Origin: Terrabacter tumescens
Lineage (GTDB): Bacteria; Actinomycetota; Actinomycetes; Actinomycetales; Dermatophilaceae
Length of the DNA stretch: 64,000 nt
Direction of reading: 5' to 3'
Assembly: GCF_014646815.1 (NCBI RefSeq)
Contig: NZ_BMNZ01000006.1
Location: forward strand, 62,001 to 126,000
The position numbers were made by a program, and so were the translations under genes. The stretch's first letter is position 1. Every line of letters starts with the position of its first letter. The notes beneath the pieces were generated by a model. That model saw nothing but the letters and a program-made list of their open reading frames with translations, ran no database searches and was not told the DNA's origin. Below are positions 52,428 through 61,983 of this stretch, piece after piece.

Positions 52428-52521
52428 CCGCCCCGTCCGCGTGCCCCGCGCGCGGCTCGCCGCCGGTGCACGGCAGAATGCGTGGCTCGGTGTGTCGTCG
52501 ACCAGCAGGAGAACAGCCGCA

Positions 52522-54927
52522 GTGAACGTGCAGGTGAAGGTGCCGTCGATCGAGCGTCGAATCGCGGAGGAGCTCGGCGTCCGCGACGGACAGGTGACCG
52601 CGGCCGTGGGCCTGCTCGACGGTGGCTCGACCGTCCCGTTCGTGGCGCGCTACCGCAAGGAGGTCACCGGCGGGCTCGACGACGCCCAGCTGCGCACGCT
52701 CGAGGAGCGGCTCGGCTACCTCCGTGAGCTCGAGGAGCGGCGCGCTGCCGTGCTCGCATCCGTCGAGGAGCAGGGCAAGCTCGACGACGCCCTCCGCGGC
52801 CAGATCATGGCCGCCGAGACCAAGGCGCGCCTCGAGGACATCTACCTCCCGTTCAAACCCAAGCGCCGGACCAAGGCCCAGATCGCCCGCGAGGCGGGAC
52901 TCGAGCCGCTCGCCGAGCTGCTGCTCAGCTCCCCCGACACCGAGCCCACCGCTGCTGCAGCGGGATTCGTCGACTCCGACCGCGAGGTGGCCGACGCTGC
53001 CGCTGCCCTCGAGGGCGCCCGGGCCATCCTCGTCGAGCGCTTCGCCGAGGACGCCGACCTCATCGGCGACCTGCGCGACCGCGTCTGGAAGCAGGGCCAC
53101 GTCGGTTCCCGCGTGCGCTCGGGCAAGGAGGAGGAGGGCGCGAAGTTCTCCGACTACTTCGACTTCTCCGAGCCCCTCTCCAAGCTGCCGTCCCACCGCA
53201 TCCTCGCCCTGTTCCGCGGCGAGAAGGAGGACGTCCTCTCCGTCGAGATCCACCCCGACGACCCCGCGGCCGAGCAGCAGCCCGGCCCCACGGCATACGA
53301 ACGCGCCATCGCGCGGCGCTTCGGCATCGAGAACCACGACCGGCCGGCCGACGAGTGGCTCGCCGGGACCGTGCGCTGGGCGTGGCGCACGAAGATCCTC
53401 GTCCACCTCGGGATCGACGCCCGGATGCAGCTGCGCCGGGCGGCCGAGGAGGAGGCCGTACGCGTCTTCGCCGCCAACCTGCGCGACCTGCTGCTCGCGG
53501 CCCCGGCGGGGGCGCGCGCCACGATGGGCCTCGACCCGGGCTTCCGCACCGGCGTCAAGGTCGCCGTCGTCGACGGCACCGGCCGCGTCGTCGCCACCGA
53601 GGTGATCTACCCGCACGTCCCCCAGAACCAGTGGGACCGCTCGCTCGCGACCCTCGCGCGGCTCGCCAAGGAGCACTCCGTCGACCTCATCGCCATCGGC
53701 AACGGCACGGCGTCACGTGAGACGGACCGCCTGGTGGCCGACCTCATCAAGGCGCACCCGGAGCTGAAGCTGACGTCGGCCGTCGTGTCCGAGGCCGGCG
53801 CCTCGGTCTACTCCGCGTCGGCGTTCGCGTCGCAGGAGCTGCCGGGCATGGACGTGTCGCTGCGCGGGGCCGTCTCGATCGCCCGCCGCCTGCAGGACCC
53901 GCTCGCCGAGCTCGTCAAGATCGACCCGAAGTCGATCGGCGTCGGGCAGTACCAGCACGACATCAGCCAGACCGCGCTCTCCCGCTCCCTCGACGCCGTC
54001 GTCGAGGACTGCGTCAACGCTGTCGGCGTCGACGTCAACACGGCCTCGGCTCCCCTGCTGACGCGTGTCTCGGGCATCACCCCCGGGCTCGCCGACAGCA
54101 TCGTCGCCCACCGTGACGCCGCCGGCCCGTTCCGCACGCGCAAGGCCCTCAAGGACGTGCCGCGGCTCGGGCCCAAGGCCTTCGAGCAGGCCGCCGGCTT
54201 CCTCCGCATCCCCGGAGGTGACGACCCGCTCGACGCGTCCGCCGTGCACCCGGAGGCCTACCCGGTCGTGCGCCGCATGCTCGAGTCGACCGGACAGAAG
54301 CTGACGACCCTCATCGGCAACACCACTGCGCTGCAGTCGATCCGGCCCGCCGACTACGTCGACGAGACGTTCGGACTGCCGACCGTCACCGACATCATCA
54401 GCGAGCTCGACAAGCCGGGTCGCGACCCGCGACCGACGTTCAAGACGGCGACCTTCAAGGAGGGTGTCGAGGAGATCAAGCACCTCAAGCCGGGGATGAC
54501 GCTCGAGGGAGTCGTCACCAACGTCGCAGCTTTCGGGGCCTTCATCGACATCGGTGTGCACCAGGACGGCCTCGCCCACGTCTCCGCCCTGTCGAAGAAC
54601 TTCGTCCGCGACCCGCGCGAGGTCGTGAAGCCCGGTGACGTCGTCATGGTGAAGGTCCTCGACGTCGACGTCCCGCGCAAGCGCATCTCGCTCACCCTCC
54701 GCCTCGACGACGAGGTGACGCCCGGCGGCTCCAAGGAGCGCGGCCAGGGCGCAGCCGGGCAGGCGCGTGGCGGCCGTGAGGGTCAGTCACGTGGCGGTCA
54801 GTCGCGGGGCGGTCAGCAGCGTGGCAACCAGGGCTCGTCGGGGCAGGGCAACCGGCCCCGTCGGGACGAGGCACCGGCCAACAGCGCCATGGCTGACGCG
54901 CTGCGCCGGGCGGGCTTCACCGGCTGA
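52522..54927 (+). CDS. tex: Tex, S1-domain RNA-binding transcription accessory protein
   Basis: 801 residues, full-length Tex. An N-terminal helical region with YRKEVTGGLDDAQLRTLEER, the YqgF-like domain ATMGLDPGFRTGVKVAVVDG, helix-hairpin-helix units (ISGITPGLADSIV, DVPRLGPKAFEQAAGFL) and an S1 domain LEGVVTNVAAFGAFIDIGVH complete the family order. A Gly/Gln/Arg-rich tail (ARGGREGQSRGGQSRGGQQR) is added at the C-terminus and could help RNA binding. Tex affects transcription and RNA metabolism in several bacteria. The GTG at 52522 follows AGGAG; the open upstream part overlaps the amidase gene and is rejected. Confidence 0.95.
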   Translation: MNVQVKVPSIERRIAEELGVRDGQVTAAVGLLDGGSTVPFVARYRKEVTGGLDDAQLRTLEERLGYLRELEERRAAVLASVEEQGKLDDALRGQIMAAETKARLEDIYLPFKPKRRTKAQIAREAGLEPLAELLLSSPDTEPTAAAAGFVDSDREVADAAAALEGARAILVERFAEDADLIGDLRDRVWKQGHVGSRVRSGKEEEGAKFSDYFDFSEPLSKLPSHRILALFRGEKEDVLSVEIHPDDPAAEQQPGPTAYERAIARRFGIENHDRPADEWLAGTVRWAWRTKILVHLGIDARMQLRRAAEEEAVRVFAANLRDLLLAAPAGARATMGLDPGFRTGVKVAVVDGTGRVVATEVIYPHVPQNQWDRSLATLARLAKEHSVDLIAIGNGTASRETDRLVADLIKAHPELKLTSAVVSEAGASVYSASAFASQELPGMDVSLRGAVSIARRLQDPLAELVKIDPKSIGVGQYQHDISQTALSRSLDAVVEDCVNAVGVDVNTASAPLLTRVSGITPGLADSIVAHRDAAGPFRTRKALKDVPRLGPKAFEQAAGFLRIPGGDDPLDASAVHPEAYPVVRRMLESTGQKLTTLIGNTTALQSIRPADYVDETFGLPTVTDIISELDKPGRDPRPTFKTATFKEGVEEIKHLKPGMTLEGVVTNVAAFGAFIDIGVHQDGLAHVSALSKNFVRDPREVVKPGDVVMVKVLDVDVPRKRISLTLRLDDEVTPGGSKERGQGAAGQARGGREGQSRGGQSRGGQQRGNQGSSGQGNRPRRDEAPANSAMADALRRAGFTG

Positions 54928-54953
54928 GGTCCGGGCCGGAGGCCGCGACCTCA

Positions 54954-54984
54954 CCCGCCGGCAGCCCATCGGGTCTCCGGCGGG
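54954..54984. terminator. Hairpin between convergent tex and VOC genes
   Basis: CCCGCCGG (54954-54961) and CCGGCGGG (54977-54984), with an inner CCC-ATC-GGG stem in the loop, lie between the tex stop and the VOC stop. Confidence 0.6.
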
Positions 54985-54987
54985 CTC

Positions 54988-55368
54988 TCAGGCCTCCGGC
55001 GGGGCGCGGTGGAAGACGGCCTCGACGTTGTTGCCGTCGGGGTCGCGCACGAACGCGCCGAAGTAGCCGGGGTGGTACTCCGGCCACAGGCGGGGCTCGT
55101 GCAGCGACTCCCCGCCGAGCTCGACGGCCGTGGCGTGGAAGGCGCGCACCGACTCGACGCCGTCGGCCTGGAAGGCGCAGTGCATCTCCCGGTTGGGCTC
55201 GTGCCCCTGCCACCGCGTGATCCAGAAGTCGGGGTGTCCTTCGGTCCCGTAGCCGATGGCAACACCGACGTCCATCTGGCGGCTGTAGCCGAGGACGCCG
55301 AGCACCGCGTCGTAGAAGCGCGCGCTCGCGTCGAAGTCCGAGCAGTTGATGCCGAAGTGGTCGATCAT
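54988..55368 (-). CDS. VOC (glyoxalase/bleomycin-resistance fold) protein
   Basis: 126 residues. Start IDHFGINCSDFDASARFYDA, then the VLGVLGYSRQMD and FGAFVRDPDGNNVEAVFH elements. These supply the metal-site pattern of vicinal-oxygen-chelate proteins: an early His and a C-terminal Glu in NNVEAVF. Substrate not readable. The ATG at 55368 gives the standard length; an upstream ATG (55413) would add 15 residues. Divergent from the SRPBCC gene. Confidence 0.85.
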   Translation of the reverse strand: MIDHFGINCSDFDASARFYDAVLGVLGYSRQMDVGVAIGYGTEGHPDFWITRWQGHEPNREMHCAFQADGVESVRAFHATAVELGGESLHEPRLWPEYHPGYFGAFVRDPDGNNVEAVFHRAPPEA

Positions 55369-55489
55369 CTCCCTGAGACTAGGGCCGAAGTGGTCCAGCC
55401 GAGCCATTGTCATCCGGCCCAGTCTTTGGTCGACTGTCTGTGGTGGGTCCGGCCCATCAGGGGCCGGTCCGAGCGACCCGGAGGTGCCC

Positions 55490-55927
55490 ATGAGCAGTTC
55501 AACGCAGTCGATCCCCGAGAACTCCGCGGAGGCGGACGCCGAACTCGAGGGGTCTACCGCCGGCGTGCACTCGAGCCTGACCGTGGGTGCCCCGGTCGAG
55601 CAGGTGTGGCAGCACCTCATCAGTGCCCGCGGCACGGAGGCCCTGCTCGGCCCCGGCGTCACCCTGGGCAGCAAGGGCGAGTCATGGCACAGCACGGACG
55701 GGCCGCACGGGGTCGTGCGCAGCTACCACCCGATGGAGCAGGTGCGCGTGTCGTGGCACCGCGACGAGGACGGCCCGCTCAGCATCGTCGACCTCCAGCT
55801 GAAGCCGGACGGCGAGGGCACGCGCGTCGACCTCTACCACGAGGGTGAGGGCATCGCCGAGGACGGCGCGGGCGACAAGTCCCACTGGGACGCCGCGTTG
55901 GGTCGCTTCGCGGAGGCGCTCGGCTGA
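55490..55927 (+). CDS. SRPBCC/AHSA1-like protein
   Basis: 145 residues. After an acidic start (PENSAEADAELEGST) the START-like domain follows: SSLTVGAPVEQVWQHLISAR, ALLGPGVTLGSKGESW, VVRSYHPMEQVRVSWHRDED and the C-terminal helix SHWDAALGRFAEAL, as in AHSA1-type proteins. These bind hydrophobic ligands or act as Hsp90-activator-like folds; no ligand can be named. GGAGG lies four bases before the ATG. Confidence 0.85.
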   Translation: MSSSTQSIPENSAEADAELEGSTAGVHSSLTVGAPVEQVWQHLISARGTEALLGPGVTLGSKGESWHSTDGPHGVVRSYHPMEQVRVSWHRDEDGPLSIVDLQLKPDGEGTRVDLYHEGEGIAEDGAGDKSHWDAALGRFAEALG

Positions 55928-55993
55928 GCGCCCGCCGGCGACACGCGGGCCCCGGGGCGTTGTCTGAAAGCGCCTCTGCCCGAACGGATCTCG

Positions 55994-56917
55994 TCAGCGC
56001 ACGACCATGACCGGGCAGGTCGCGTCATGGATGACGCGGTGGCTGACCGACCCGAGGAGCATGCCGGTGAAGCCGCCGTGCCCACGCGACCCGACGACGA
56101 TCAGCCCTGCCGTCGCGCCGAGGTCGGCGAGCGACTGGCCGGGATCGCCGTAGAGCACCTCGGTCGTGACGATGACCTTCGGGTGCAGCGCCCTGACCCG
56201 GTTGGCCGCCCGCGTCACGGACTCCTCGGCGTGGTCGCGGATCGCGTGGGTCTCCTCCGTGCCTCCCTTGGCGGTCTCGGCGTAGGTCCAGGCCTCCATC
56301 GACGGCGAGTGTGCGACGCGGACGATGTGCAGCACTGCGTCCTCGCGCTCGGCGACCTCGACGGCGGCGTTGACGGCCCGCACCGCGGCGTCCGAGTCGT
56401 CAATCCCGACGACGACGTCGTGGCCACGGCCCGGCCGCGCCGGCATCGGCACGTCGTCGGGCGTCTTGCCCTCAGGGCCGCGCACGACGACCACGGGGCA
56501 CTGCGAATGGGCGGTGACGGCATACGACGTCGATCCGAGCAGACCGGCCAGCAGGCGCCCGCGCCCACGGCTGCCGACGACGATCAGCTCGGCGTCACGG
56601 GAGGCGTCGATGAGCTGCGCGGCCGGGCTCCCCAGCCAGTACTGCGTCTCGATCTGCGACGCGTCCAGGGTCGCGCCGGCCCGCTCGGCGCCCTCGTCGA
56701 CGAGTGCCTTGGCGGCGTGCTCGAGCGTGGGCTCCATCTGCGAGAGGTCCATGGCCGGGAAGGCGGGCACGCTGGCCAGGTTGACGCTGTGCACCAGGGT
56801 CAGGTGCTTGCCCTGCTGGCGAGCCGTCTCTGCGGCCCACTCGAGCGCGAGCTGTGATGCTGCCGAACCGTCGTAGCCGACGACGATGCCGTACGTGGTC
56901 CGTACCTGGCCGTTCAT
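55994..56917 (-). CDS. Tandem-domain universal stress protein
   Basis: 307 residues, two complete UspA domains. Each carries the ATP-binding signature G-x2-G-x9-G-(S/T): GSRGRGRLLAGLLGST in domain 1 and GSRGHGGFTGMLLGS in domain 2. Each domain begins GYDGS or GIDDS and ends CPVVVV or CPVMVV. Tandem ATP-binding Usp proteins are typical in actinobacteria and often respond to hypoxia or dormancy. The ATG at 56917 (NGQVRTTYGIVVGYDGS) has AGGGG upstream; the frame extends 32 codons further without homology. Transcribed alone. Confidence 0.92.
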   Translation of the reverse strand: MNGQVRTTYGIVVGYDGSAASQLALEWAAETARQQGKHLTLVHSVNLASVPAFPAMDLSQMEPTLEHAAKALVDEGAERAGATLDASQIETQYWLGSPAAQLIDASRDAELIVVGSRGRGRLLAGLLGSTSYAVTAHSQCPVVVVRGPEGKTPDDVPMPARPGRGHDVVVGIDDSDAAVRAVNAAVEVAEREDAVLHIVRVAHSPSMEAWTYAETAKGGTEETHAIRDHAEESVTRAANRVRALHPKVIVTTEVLYGDPGQSLADLGATAGLIVVGSRGHGGFTGMLLGSVSHRVIHDATCPVMVVR

Positions 56918-57044
56918 CGTGCACCCCTTCCCTGGGTCCCGGGACCGGGCCACTCGCTCCGGCCACCTCCATCCTCCCGCGGAGGACCACGTGGCCGGGG
57001 CCTTTGTGACCACTCAGACAGGCGAGACGGGGACGACGGGGTAT

Positions 57045-57080
57045 GCCGCCGGGCCGGGTCGGGTGCCCCGGCCCGGCGGC
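57045..57080 (-). terminator. Strong hairpin after the second S8 protease gene
   Basis: Perfect 14-bp G+C-only arms (57045-57058, 57067-57080) with an 8-base loop, 14 bp past the protease stop on the minus strand. Confidence 0.75.
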
Positions 57081-57093
57081 ACACGTGGTGTGC

Positions 57094-58650
57094 TCAGCCG
57101 ACCGCCTTGAGGGCGTCGATCTCCCCCGCCCCGAACCAGCTGTTCTGGGTGAGGGTGCCCTCGCAGGTCTGCGCCGCTCCGCCGTCGAGGGCCGGGAAGA
57201 ACGCGTAGGCCGAGACGTCGGTCGGGCACGGGATCGGGTTGACCGCGTCCTGCAGGGCGGCGGACAGCGCGCCGCCGGTCTTGCCGGTGACGCTGGCGAT
57301 GAGAGCCGCGACACCCGCTGCGTGCGGCGAGGCCATCGACGTCCCTTGCTGGTAGCAGTACGCGGCTCCGCTCGCATCGATGACGCGGCGCGCCGGGAGG
57401 CACGTCGAGGTCAGCAGGGAGGCGGGCCAGGTCGACAGGACCCGGCCGTTGGGTGCGGCCGCGGTCTGCTGGAGGATCGAGTCGCCTCCAGGAGCTGCGA
57501 CGTCGACCTCGGAGATGCCGTAGGAGGAGTAGAACGACTTCATCTGCTTGTTGCCCGTCGCGCTGACGCCGACGACGCCCGGCACCTCGGTCGGGACGAC
57601 GGCGCACGCGTTGGAGATGTCCCGCGTCACGGGCGTGGTGTCGTCCGGGCTCGTGGCGTCGACGGTCGGGTGCGACAGGTCGTCGGCCTGGTTGCCCTCG
57701 GCCGCGACGACGAGGACGCCCTTGGACTGGGCGTACTTGATGGCGCGCCGCTCGGCGGTCCAGATCGCCCGCTGCTCGGCGTCGTTGCGGCAGTTGAAGA
57801 GCCACGGGTCGGCGAAGTAGCTGTTGTTGGTCACGTCGACGCCGTGGTCGGCCGCCCACATGAACGAGCAGACGACGGCCTCGGGGAAGAAGAAGCCGGC
57901 AGCGTTGCCCGCCTTGATGCCGGCGATCTTGACGCTCGGCGCCACCCCGACCATGCCGATGCCGTTCGCCGCGGCCGCGATCGTGCCGGCCGTGTGGGTG
58001 CCGTGGCCGTTGTCGTCCATGGCGGCCACCACCCCGGCCACCGGGACACCGCTGACGCAGTTGACGCTCGCGGCCGCATCGACGTTCGGCGCGAGATCGG
58101 GGTGGGTGTAGTCGAGGCCGGTGTCGATGTCACCGACGAGGACCGTCGGTGAGCCGGTGCTGACGGCGTGCGCCTCGCCCACCTTGATCTGCGTCATGTC
58201 CCACTGCAGGCCCGACAGCGAGTCATTCAGTCCTGCAACGCCGTTGGCCGGCACGGACGGCGCGTCCGTCGTCGTGTCCCCCGTCGCCGACGCATCCGCC
58301 CCGACGGCTCCGCCGTCGACGGCGCTGGCGAACCTCGTCGTGGCGACGGCGCCCTCGACGCCCTTGACCGCACGCATCCTGACCGCGAAGTCGGCGCTCG
58401 CCGAGCGGGCGACGACGACACTGATGGGCGCATACGTCGCGACGAGCTGCCCACCGGCCGCCGACACCGCCTTGCCGGCACCGCTCGTCGACGTCTTGTC
58501 CTTGTAGACCACCAGATAGGTGGACGTGGCACCGGCCGCCGAGGCGTCGCTGGACGCCACCGCCGTCGCCAACGCGGCAGCCGCGACGACCGCGACCGCT
58601 CCGAGCACTGCAGTTCCCCGAGACCCACCCCGACTTCGTGACACGGACAT
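57094..58650 (-). CDS. Secreted subtilisin-like protease (S8), compact form
   Basis: 518 residues. Signal peptide (TAVLGAVAVVAAAALATAVASS, cleavage near SDASAAGA), I9-like propeptide (about 43-110, TYLVVYKDKTSTS), then an S8 catalytic domain with Asp176 (GDIDTGLDYTHPD), His216 (DNGHGTHTAGT) and Ser438 (GTSMASPHAAG). Several Cys pairs in the mature domain (198, 261, 287, 349, 417, 432) suggest disulfides for an extracellular enzyme. The end lacks an anchor, so release to the medium is expected. It differs from the large subtilase at 38358 by having no PA or Ig domains. Confidence 0.92.
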   Translation of the reverse strand: MSVSRSRGGSRGTAVLGAVAVVAAAALATAVASSDASAAGATSTYLVVYKDKTSTSGAGKAVSAAGGQLVATYAPISVVVARSASADFAVRMRAVKGVEGAVATTRFASAVDGGAVGADASATGDTTTDAPSVPANGVAGLNDSLSGLQWDMTQIKVGEAHAVSTGSPTVLVGDIDTGLDYTHPDLAPNVDAAASVNCVSGVPVAGVVAAMDDNGHGTHTAGTIAAAANGIGMVGVAPSVKIAGIKAGNAAGFFFPEAVVCSFMWAADHGVDVTNNSYFADPWLFNCRNDAEQRAIWTAERRAIKYAQSKGVLVVAAEGNQADDLSHPTVDATSPDDTTPVTRDISNACAVVPTEVPGVVGVSATGNKQMKSFYSSYGISEVDVAAPGGDSILQQTAAAPNGRVLSTWPASLLTSTCLPARRVIDASGAAYCYQQGTSMASPHAAGVAALIASVTGKTGGALSAALQDAVNPIPCPTDVSAYAFFPALDGGAAQTCEGTLTQNSWFGAGEIDALKAVG

Positions 58651-58851
58651 GGTTGTCTCCTTCGCGGCGGCGGCATGAGCGTCCCGCCGCTGGGCCGACT
58701 CCTGTGGCGGCCCAGCTCACCACGTTAGGACGTCGAGCCCGTCCGTAGAACCGACTCCGACGAACCTGAGTGCCCGTGTGCCCGAGGTCCGGTGCGGTTC
58801 ATCCCCTTCGACCCTTTGGGGATGAGAACGTCAGGACGGCAGAGGGATTCG

Positions 58852-59298
58852 TCAGCTCGACTTCTTGCGCGCCGCAGCGGTGGCACGGTCGTTGGCCCTC
58901 TGGATCGCCTCGACGAGCTCGTCCTTGTTCATGCGGGTCCGGCCACGCACGTCCAGCCGTTTCGCGACGTCGAGCAGGTGGCTCTTCGTCGCGTTGGCGT
59001 TGACGCCGCCTGCCGAGTCGCCGTCGTTGCGGTGGGTCCGGGCCTCGGCTCCCCGGCGCTCTGCCTGGACGTCGCTCGGGCCCTTCTCGTCCTTGGGCTC
59101 CCAGTGGTCGCCCACCTTCTCGAAGGAGTGCTTGAGCGAGGCGAACGCGGTCCGGTGGGCGCGCTCGCCCTCGCCGTACTCCTCGACCGCGGCGTCGTGC
59201 GTCGCCAGCCACGTCTCCTGCGCCTTCTTCGGCGACCGCTCGAGCGTGGACGGCAGGTCGGTGTCCGACCTTGTGGTCGAGCGCTTCTTCGCAGGCAT
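58852..59298 (-). CDS. ChaB/Rho_N domain protein
   Basis: 148 residues. A ChaB-like N-terminal domain (STLERSPKKAQETWLATHDA, followed by VEEYGEGERAHRTAFASLKH) is joined to a C-terminal Rho_N/SAP-like helix-extended-loop-helix (SHLLDVAKRLDVRGRTRMNK, then DELVEAIQRAN). Rho_N modules bind RNA or DNA; ChaB proteins are often annotated as cation-transport regulators, although that link is weak. The ATG at 59298 has AAGGAGG upstream. Monocistronic. Role unknown, nucleic acid binding plausible. Confidence 0.88.
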   Translation of the reverse strand: MPAKKRSTTRSDTDLPSTLERSPKKAQETWLATHDAAVEEYGEGERAHRTAFASLKHSFEKVGDHWEPKDEKGPSDVQAERRGAEARTHRNDGDSAGGVNANATKSHLLDVAKRLDVRGRTRMNKDELVEAIQRANDRATAAARKKSS

Positions 59299-59424
59299 GT
59301 CCGGACCTCCTTGATCGGTGTTCACCCGGAACGTACCCACGACGCGTGGGCAGTCGCACGCGCGAGTCCGTGACGGCATACGCCATCGCCGTTCGGCTCG
59401 CCCGCGGTCGGGTACGGGTGGCGC

Positions 59425-59676
59425 ATGGACACCTCACGCGCGGCCGACTCGAGCACCCCGGACCCCAGCGAGTTCGACGGCGGCCAGCCCGAGAGCACCG
59501 ACGCGGAAGAGCTCGCGACGGGCCGTCCCGACACGGACGGCCCCGACGTGCTCTTCCCGGACACCCTCCGTCCGAGCGCCACGGAGGGCGCACTCCCCGC
59601 CGCGGACGAGGGCGACCTCGTCGAGCAGCAGGTCGACGTCCCGGAGGACGACGACGAGGACGAGCGCCGCGACTGA
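59425..59676 (+). CDS. Small acidic conserved protein
   Basis: 83 residues, disordered and acidic. The end ADEGDLVEQQVDVPEDDDED matches a widespread actinobacterial small protein pattern (DxxEQxxxVPxDDExD), which supports a real gene despite low complexity. No ribosome site is strong. Function unknown. Confidence 0.6.
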   Translation: MDTSRAADSSTPDPSEFDGGQPESTDAEELATGRPDTDGPDVLFPDTLRPSATEGALPAADEGDLVEQQVDVPEDDDEDERRD

Positions 59677-59826
59677 GCGTCCCCGCGGCACTGGCGGGCG
59701 AAAGACTCCGGTTGTCCGGAATGTGTTGCGGCGCGTACCCGAGGGGGTACGAGTCCCCGCGGTGAGGACGCGGCGCCGCGCGCCCTGACCCGACGGTTCA
59801 CAGCGATTCGGATCGAAGGAGATGGG

Positions 59827-61290
59827 ATGAGCGAAGCTGTCGCACAACGCATGGACGGGGCCGTCAGGAGTCTGGTGCCCGCCCGCATGGACCGACTTCC
59901 GTGGACGAAGTTCCACTGGTCGGTCGTCTTCGGGCTCGGGATCTCGTGGATCCTCGACGGCCTCGAGATCCAGATCGTGTCCGAGTCGGGCTTCCAGAAG
60001 ACGCTCGGCATGTCGGCCGCCCAGGTCGGTCTGACCGGCACGGTCTACCTCGTCGGCCAGGTCGTCGGAGCGCTGACGTTCGGTCGGATGACCGACCGGC
60101 TCGGGCGCCGCAAGCTCTTCATCATGACGCTCGTCATATACCTCGTCGGCTCGGGCCTCGCCGGCCTGTCGCCGAACATGTGGTTCCTCTGGGTCTGCCG
60201 GTTCATCGCCGGCATGGGCATCGGCGGCGAGTACACCGCGATCAACTCGGCGATCGACGAGCTCATCCCCTCGCGCTTCCGCGGCCGCGTCGACATCGCG
60301 ATCAACGGGACGTACTGGTTCGGCGCCTTCTTCGGCGCCCTCGCCAACCTCTACCTGCTCAACCCGGACAACGTCGCCGAGAACATCGGCTGGCGCCTGG
60401 CCTTCTTCATCGGCCCGATCCTCGGCCTGTCGATCATCTGGCTGCGCCGGCACATCCCGGAGAGCCCGCGGTGGCTGCTCACCCACGGGCGCGCCGAGGA
60501 GGCGGAGCGCACCGTCGACGAGATCGAGGAGCGCGTGCGTCGCGAGGGCGGGGAGATCCCCGAGGTCGACGAGAGCAAGGCGATCCTCGTCAAGGCCGAG
60601 GACCGCATGGGCTTCAAGGTGCTGTGGGACGTCTTCATCCATCGCTACGGGCGCCGCACGATGCTGGGCCTGACGATGATGGTGACGCAGTCGTTCCTCT
60701 ACAACGCGATCTTCTTCACCTACGCACTCGTGCTCACGAACTTCTACGGCATCAGCAAGGCCGACACCTCGCTGTACTTCCTGCCGTTCGCCGCCGGCAA
60801 CCTGCTCGGCCCGCTGCTGCTCGGCCACTTCTTCGACACCGTCGGCCGCCGCAAGATGATCTTCGGGACCTACACGGTCGCGGGCATCGTGCTGCTGGCG
60901 TCGGCGTGGGCCTTCCACGCCGAGCTGCTCAACGCGACGACGCACACGATCTTCTGGTGCGTGGCGTTCTTCTTCGCGTCCGCCGGCGCATCGGCCGCCT
61001 ACCTCACCGTGAGCGAGATCTTCCCGCTCGAGGTGCGTGGCCAGGCGATCAGCTACTTCTTCGTCGTGGCTCAGTGCGCGGGCGCCGTCGCGCCCGTGCT
61101 CTACGGCGCGCTCATTGGTGAGGGCAAGGACCGCATGCCGCTCACGTGGGGCTACGTCGCCGGTGCCGTGATCATGATCTTCGGCGGCATCGTCGCCCTC
61201 GTGATCGGCATCGACGCGGAGCAGAAGTCGCTCGAGGACGTCGCCGACCCGCTGAGCAAGGTCTCGGAGGAGTCGGGGGCCACCGCATGA
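59827..61290 (+). CDS. MFS sugar-porter-type transporter
   Basis: 487-residue transporter with 12 predicted spans. Family signatures: GRMTDRLGRRKLFIMTLVIY (loop 2-3), RFIAGMGIGGEYTAINSAID (TM4), PESPRWLLTHGRAEEAER at the central loop, DTVGRRKMIFGTYTVAG (loop 8-9) and SEIFPLEVRGQAISYFF (TM10-11). The GIGGEYTAINSAIDELIP motif is common in the SP/AAHS branches carrying sugars or aromatic/organic acids; the substrate is not readable. The ATG has AAGGAGATG upstream. Its stop overlaps the following universal stress gene (ATGA), so they are one unit. Confidence 0.88.
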   Translation: MSEAVAQRMDGAVRSLVPARMDRLPWTKFHWSVVFGLGISWILDGLEIQIVSESGFQKTLGMSAAQVGLTGTVYLVGQVVGALTFGRMTDRLGRRKLFIMTLVIYLVGSGLAGLSPNMWFLWVCRFIAGMGIGGEYTAINSAIDELIPSRFRGRVDIAINGTYWFGAFFGALANLYLLNPDNVAENIGWRLAFFIGPILGLSIIWLRRHIPESPRWLLTHGRAEEAERTVDEIEERVRREGGEIPEVDESKAILVKAEDRMGFKVLWDVFIHRYGRRTMLGLTMMVTQSFLYNAIFFTYALVLTNFYGISKADTSLYFLPFAAGNLLGPLLLGHFFDTVGRRKMIFGTYTVAGIVLLASAWAFHAELLNATTHTIFWCVAFFFASAGASAAYLTVSEIFPLEVRGQAISYFFVVAQCAGAVAPVLYGALIGEGKDRMPLTWGYVAGAVIMIFGGIVALVIGIDAEQKSLEDVADPLSKVSEESGATA

Positions 61291-61841
61291 ACGTCGCTGA
61301 CCTCGGGCGCGTCCACACCATCGTCGTCGGGGTGAGCCCCACCAGCGGCTCCCCCGGCGCGTTGCGGTGGGCGGTCGAGGAGGCCTCGCTGCGCGGCGGC
61401 CGGGTCGTGGCCGTGCGGGCCTGGCGCCCGCACGCACCGGAGACGGCGACCGGCGGCCGCGTGCCGTCGGTCGTCTCCGACGACGGCGCCCGCGCCGTCG
61501 AGGCAGCGCGCCTGGCCGAGGACGTCGCGCGCGTCCTCGGACACGACCACGTCGTGGAGACGAGGGTCGTGGCGGGCAAGCGGCGCGCGGTCCTCGTCGA
61601 GGAGAGCCGCAACGCCGACCTCGTCGTCATCGACGCCGGCCAGTCCACCGAGGTCGGTGCGCGCTGGCTGGGCAGCAGGCTCGTGCGGGCCTCGCACTGC
61701 CCCGTCGTCGTCGTGCCGCCGGCGCTCGGCGGCCGTGGGGTGAGCGCCTTCAGCGCCGCCGCCGGTCGGCTGGGTCGGTCGGTCGAACGCGCCGCCGGCA
61801 CCGCCGGGCGGCCGGGCTTCCAGCACCCGCCCACGTCCTGA
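61287..61841 (+). CDS. Universal stress protein, single domain, coupled to the transporter
   Basis: 184 residues with one UspA domain (TIVVGVSPTSGSPGALRWAV start, ADLVVIDAGQSTEVGARWLG, CPVVVVPPAL end) and about 45 extra C-terminal residues. The nucleotide-binding signature is lost (DAGQSTEVGARWLGS instead of GxxGxGxxxxxxLGS), so ATP binding is unlikely. Translation is coupled to the MFS gene by a 4-base overlap, which suggests transporter-linked regulation. Confidence 0.83.
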   Translation: MNVADLGRVHTIVVGVSPTSGSPGALRWAVEEASLRGGRVVAVRAWRPHAPETATGGRVPSVVSDDGARAVEAARLAEDVARVLGHDHVVETRVVAGKRRAVLVEESRNADLVVIDAGQSTEVGARWLGSRLVRASHCPVVVVPPALGGRGVSAFSAAAGRLGRSVERAAGTAGRPGFQHPPTS

Positions 61842-61983
61842 CGTCTCCCCTCCTGCCCTGCGGCCGTATGCCGTGTGGCCCGGTCCCGGGACCCGAATCC
61901 CTTGCGAGTTGCACCGATTCGGGCCCGGGACCCACGCCTCCCTGCCTAGAGTCTCCGCCTACAGGGATCACAGGGGGCTGTGG

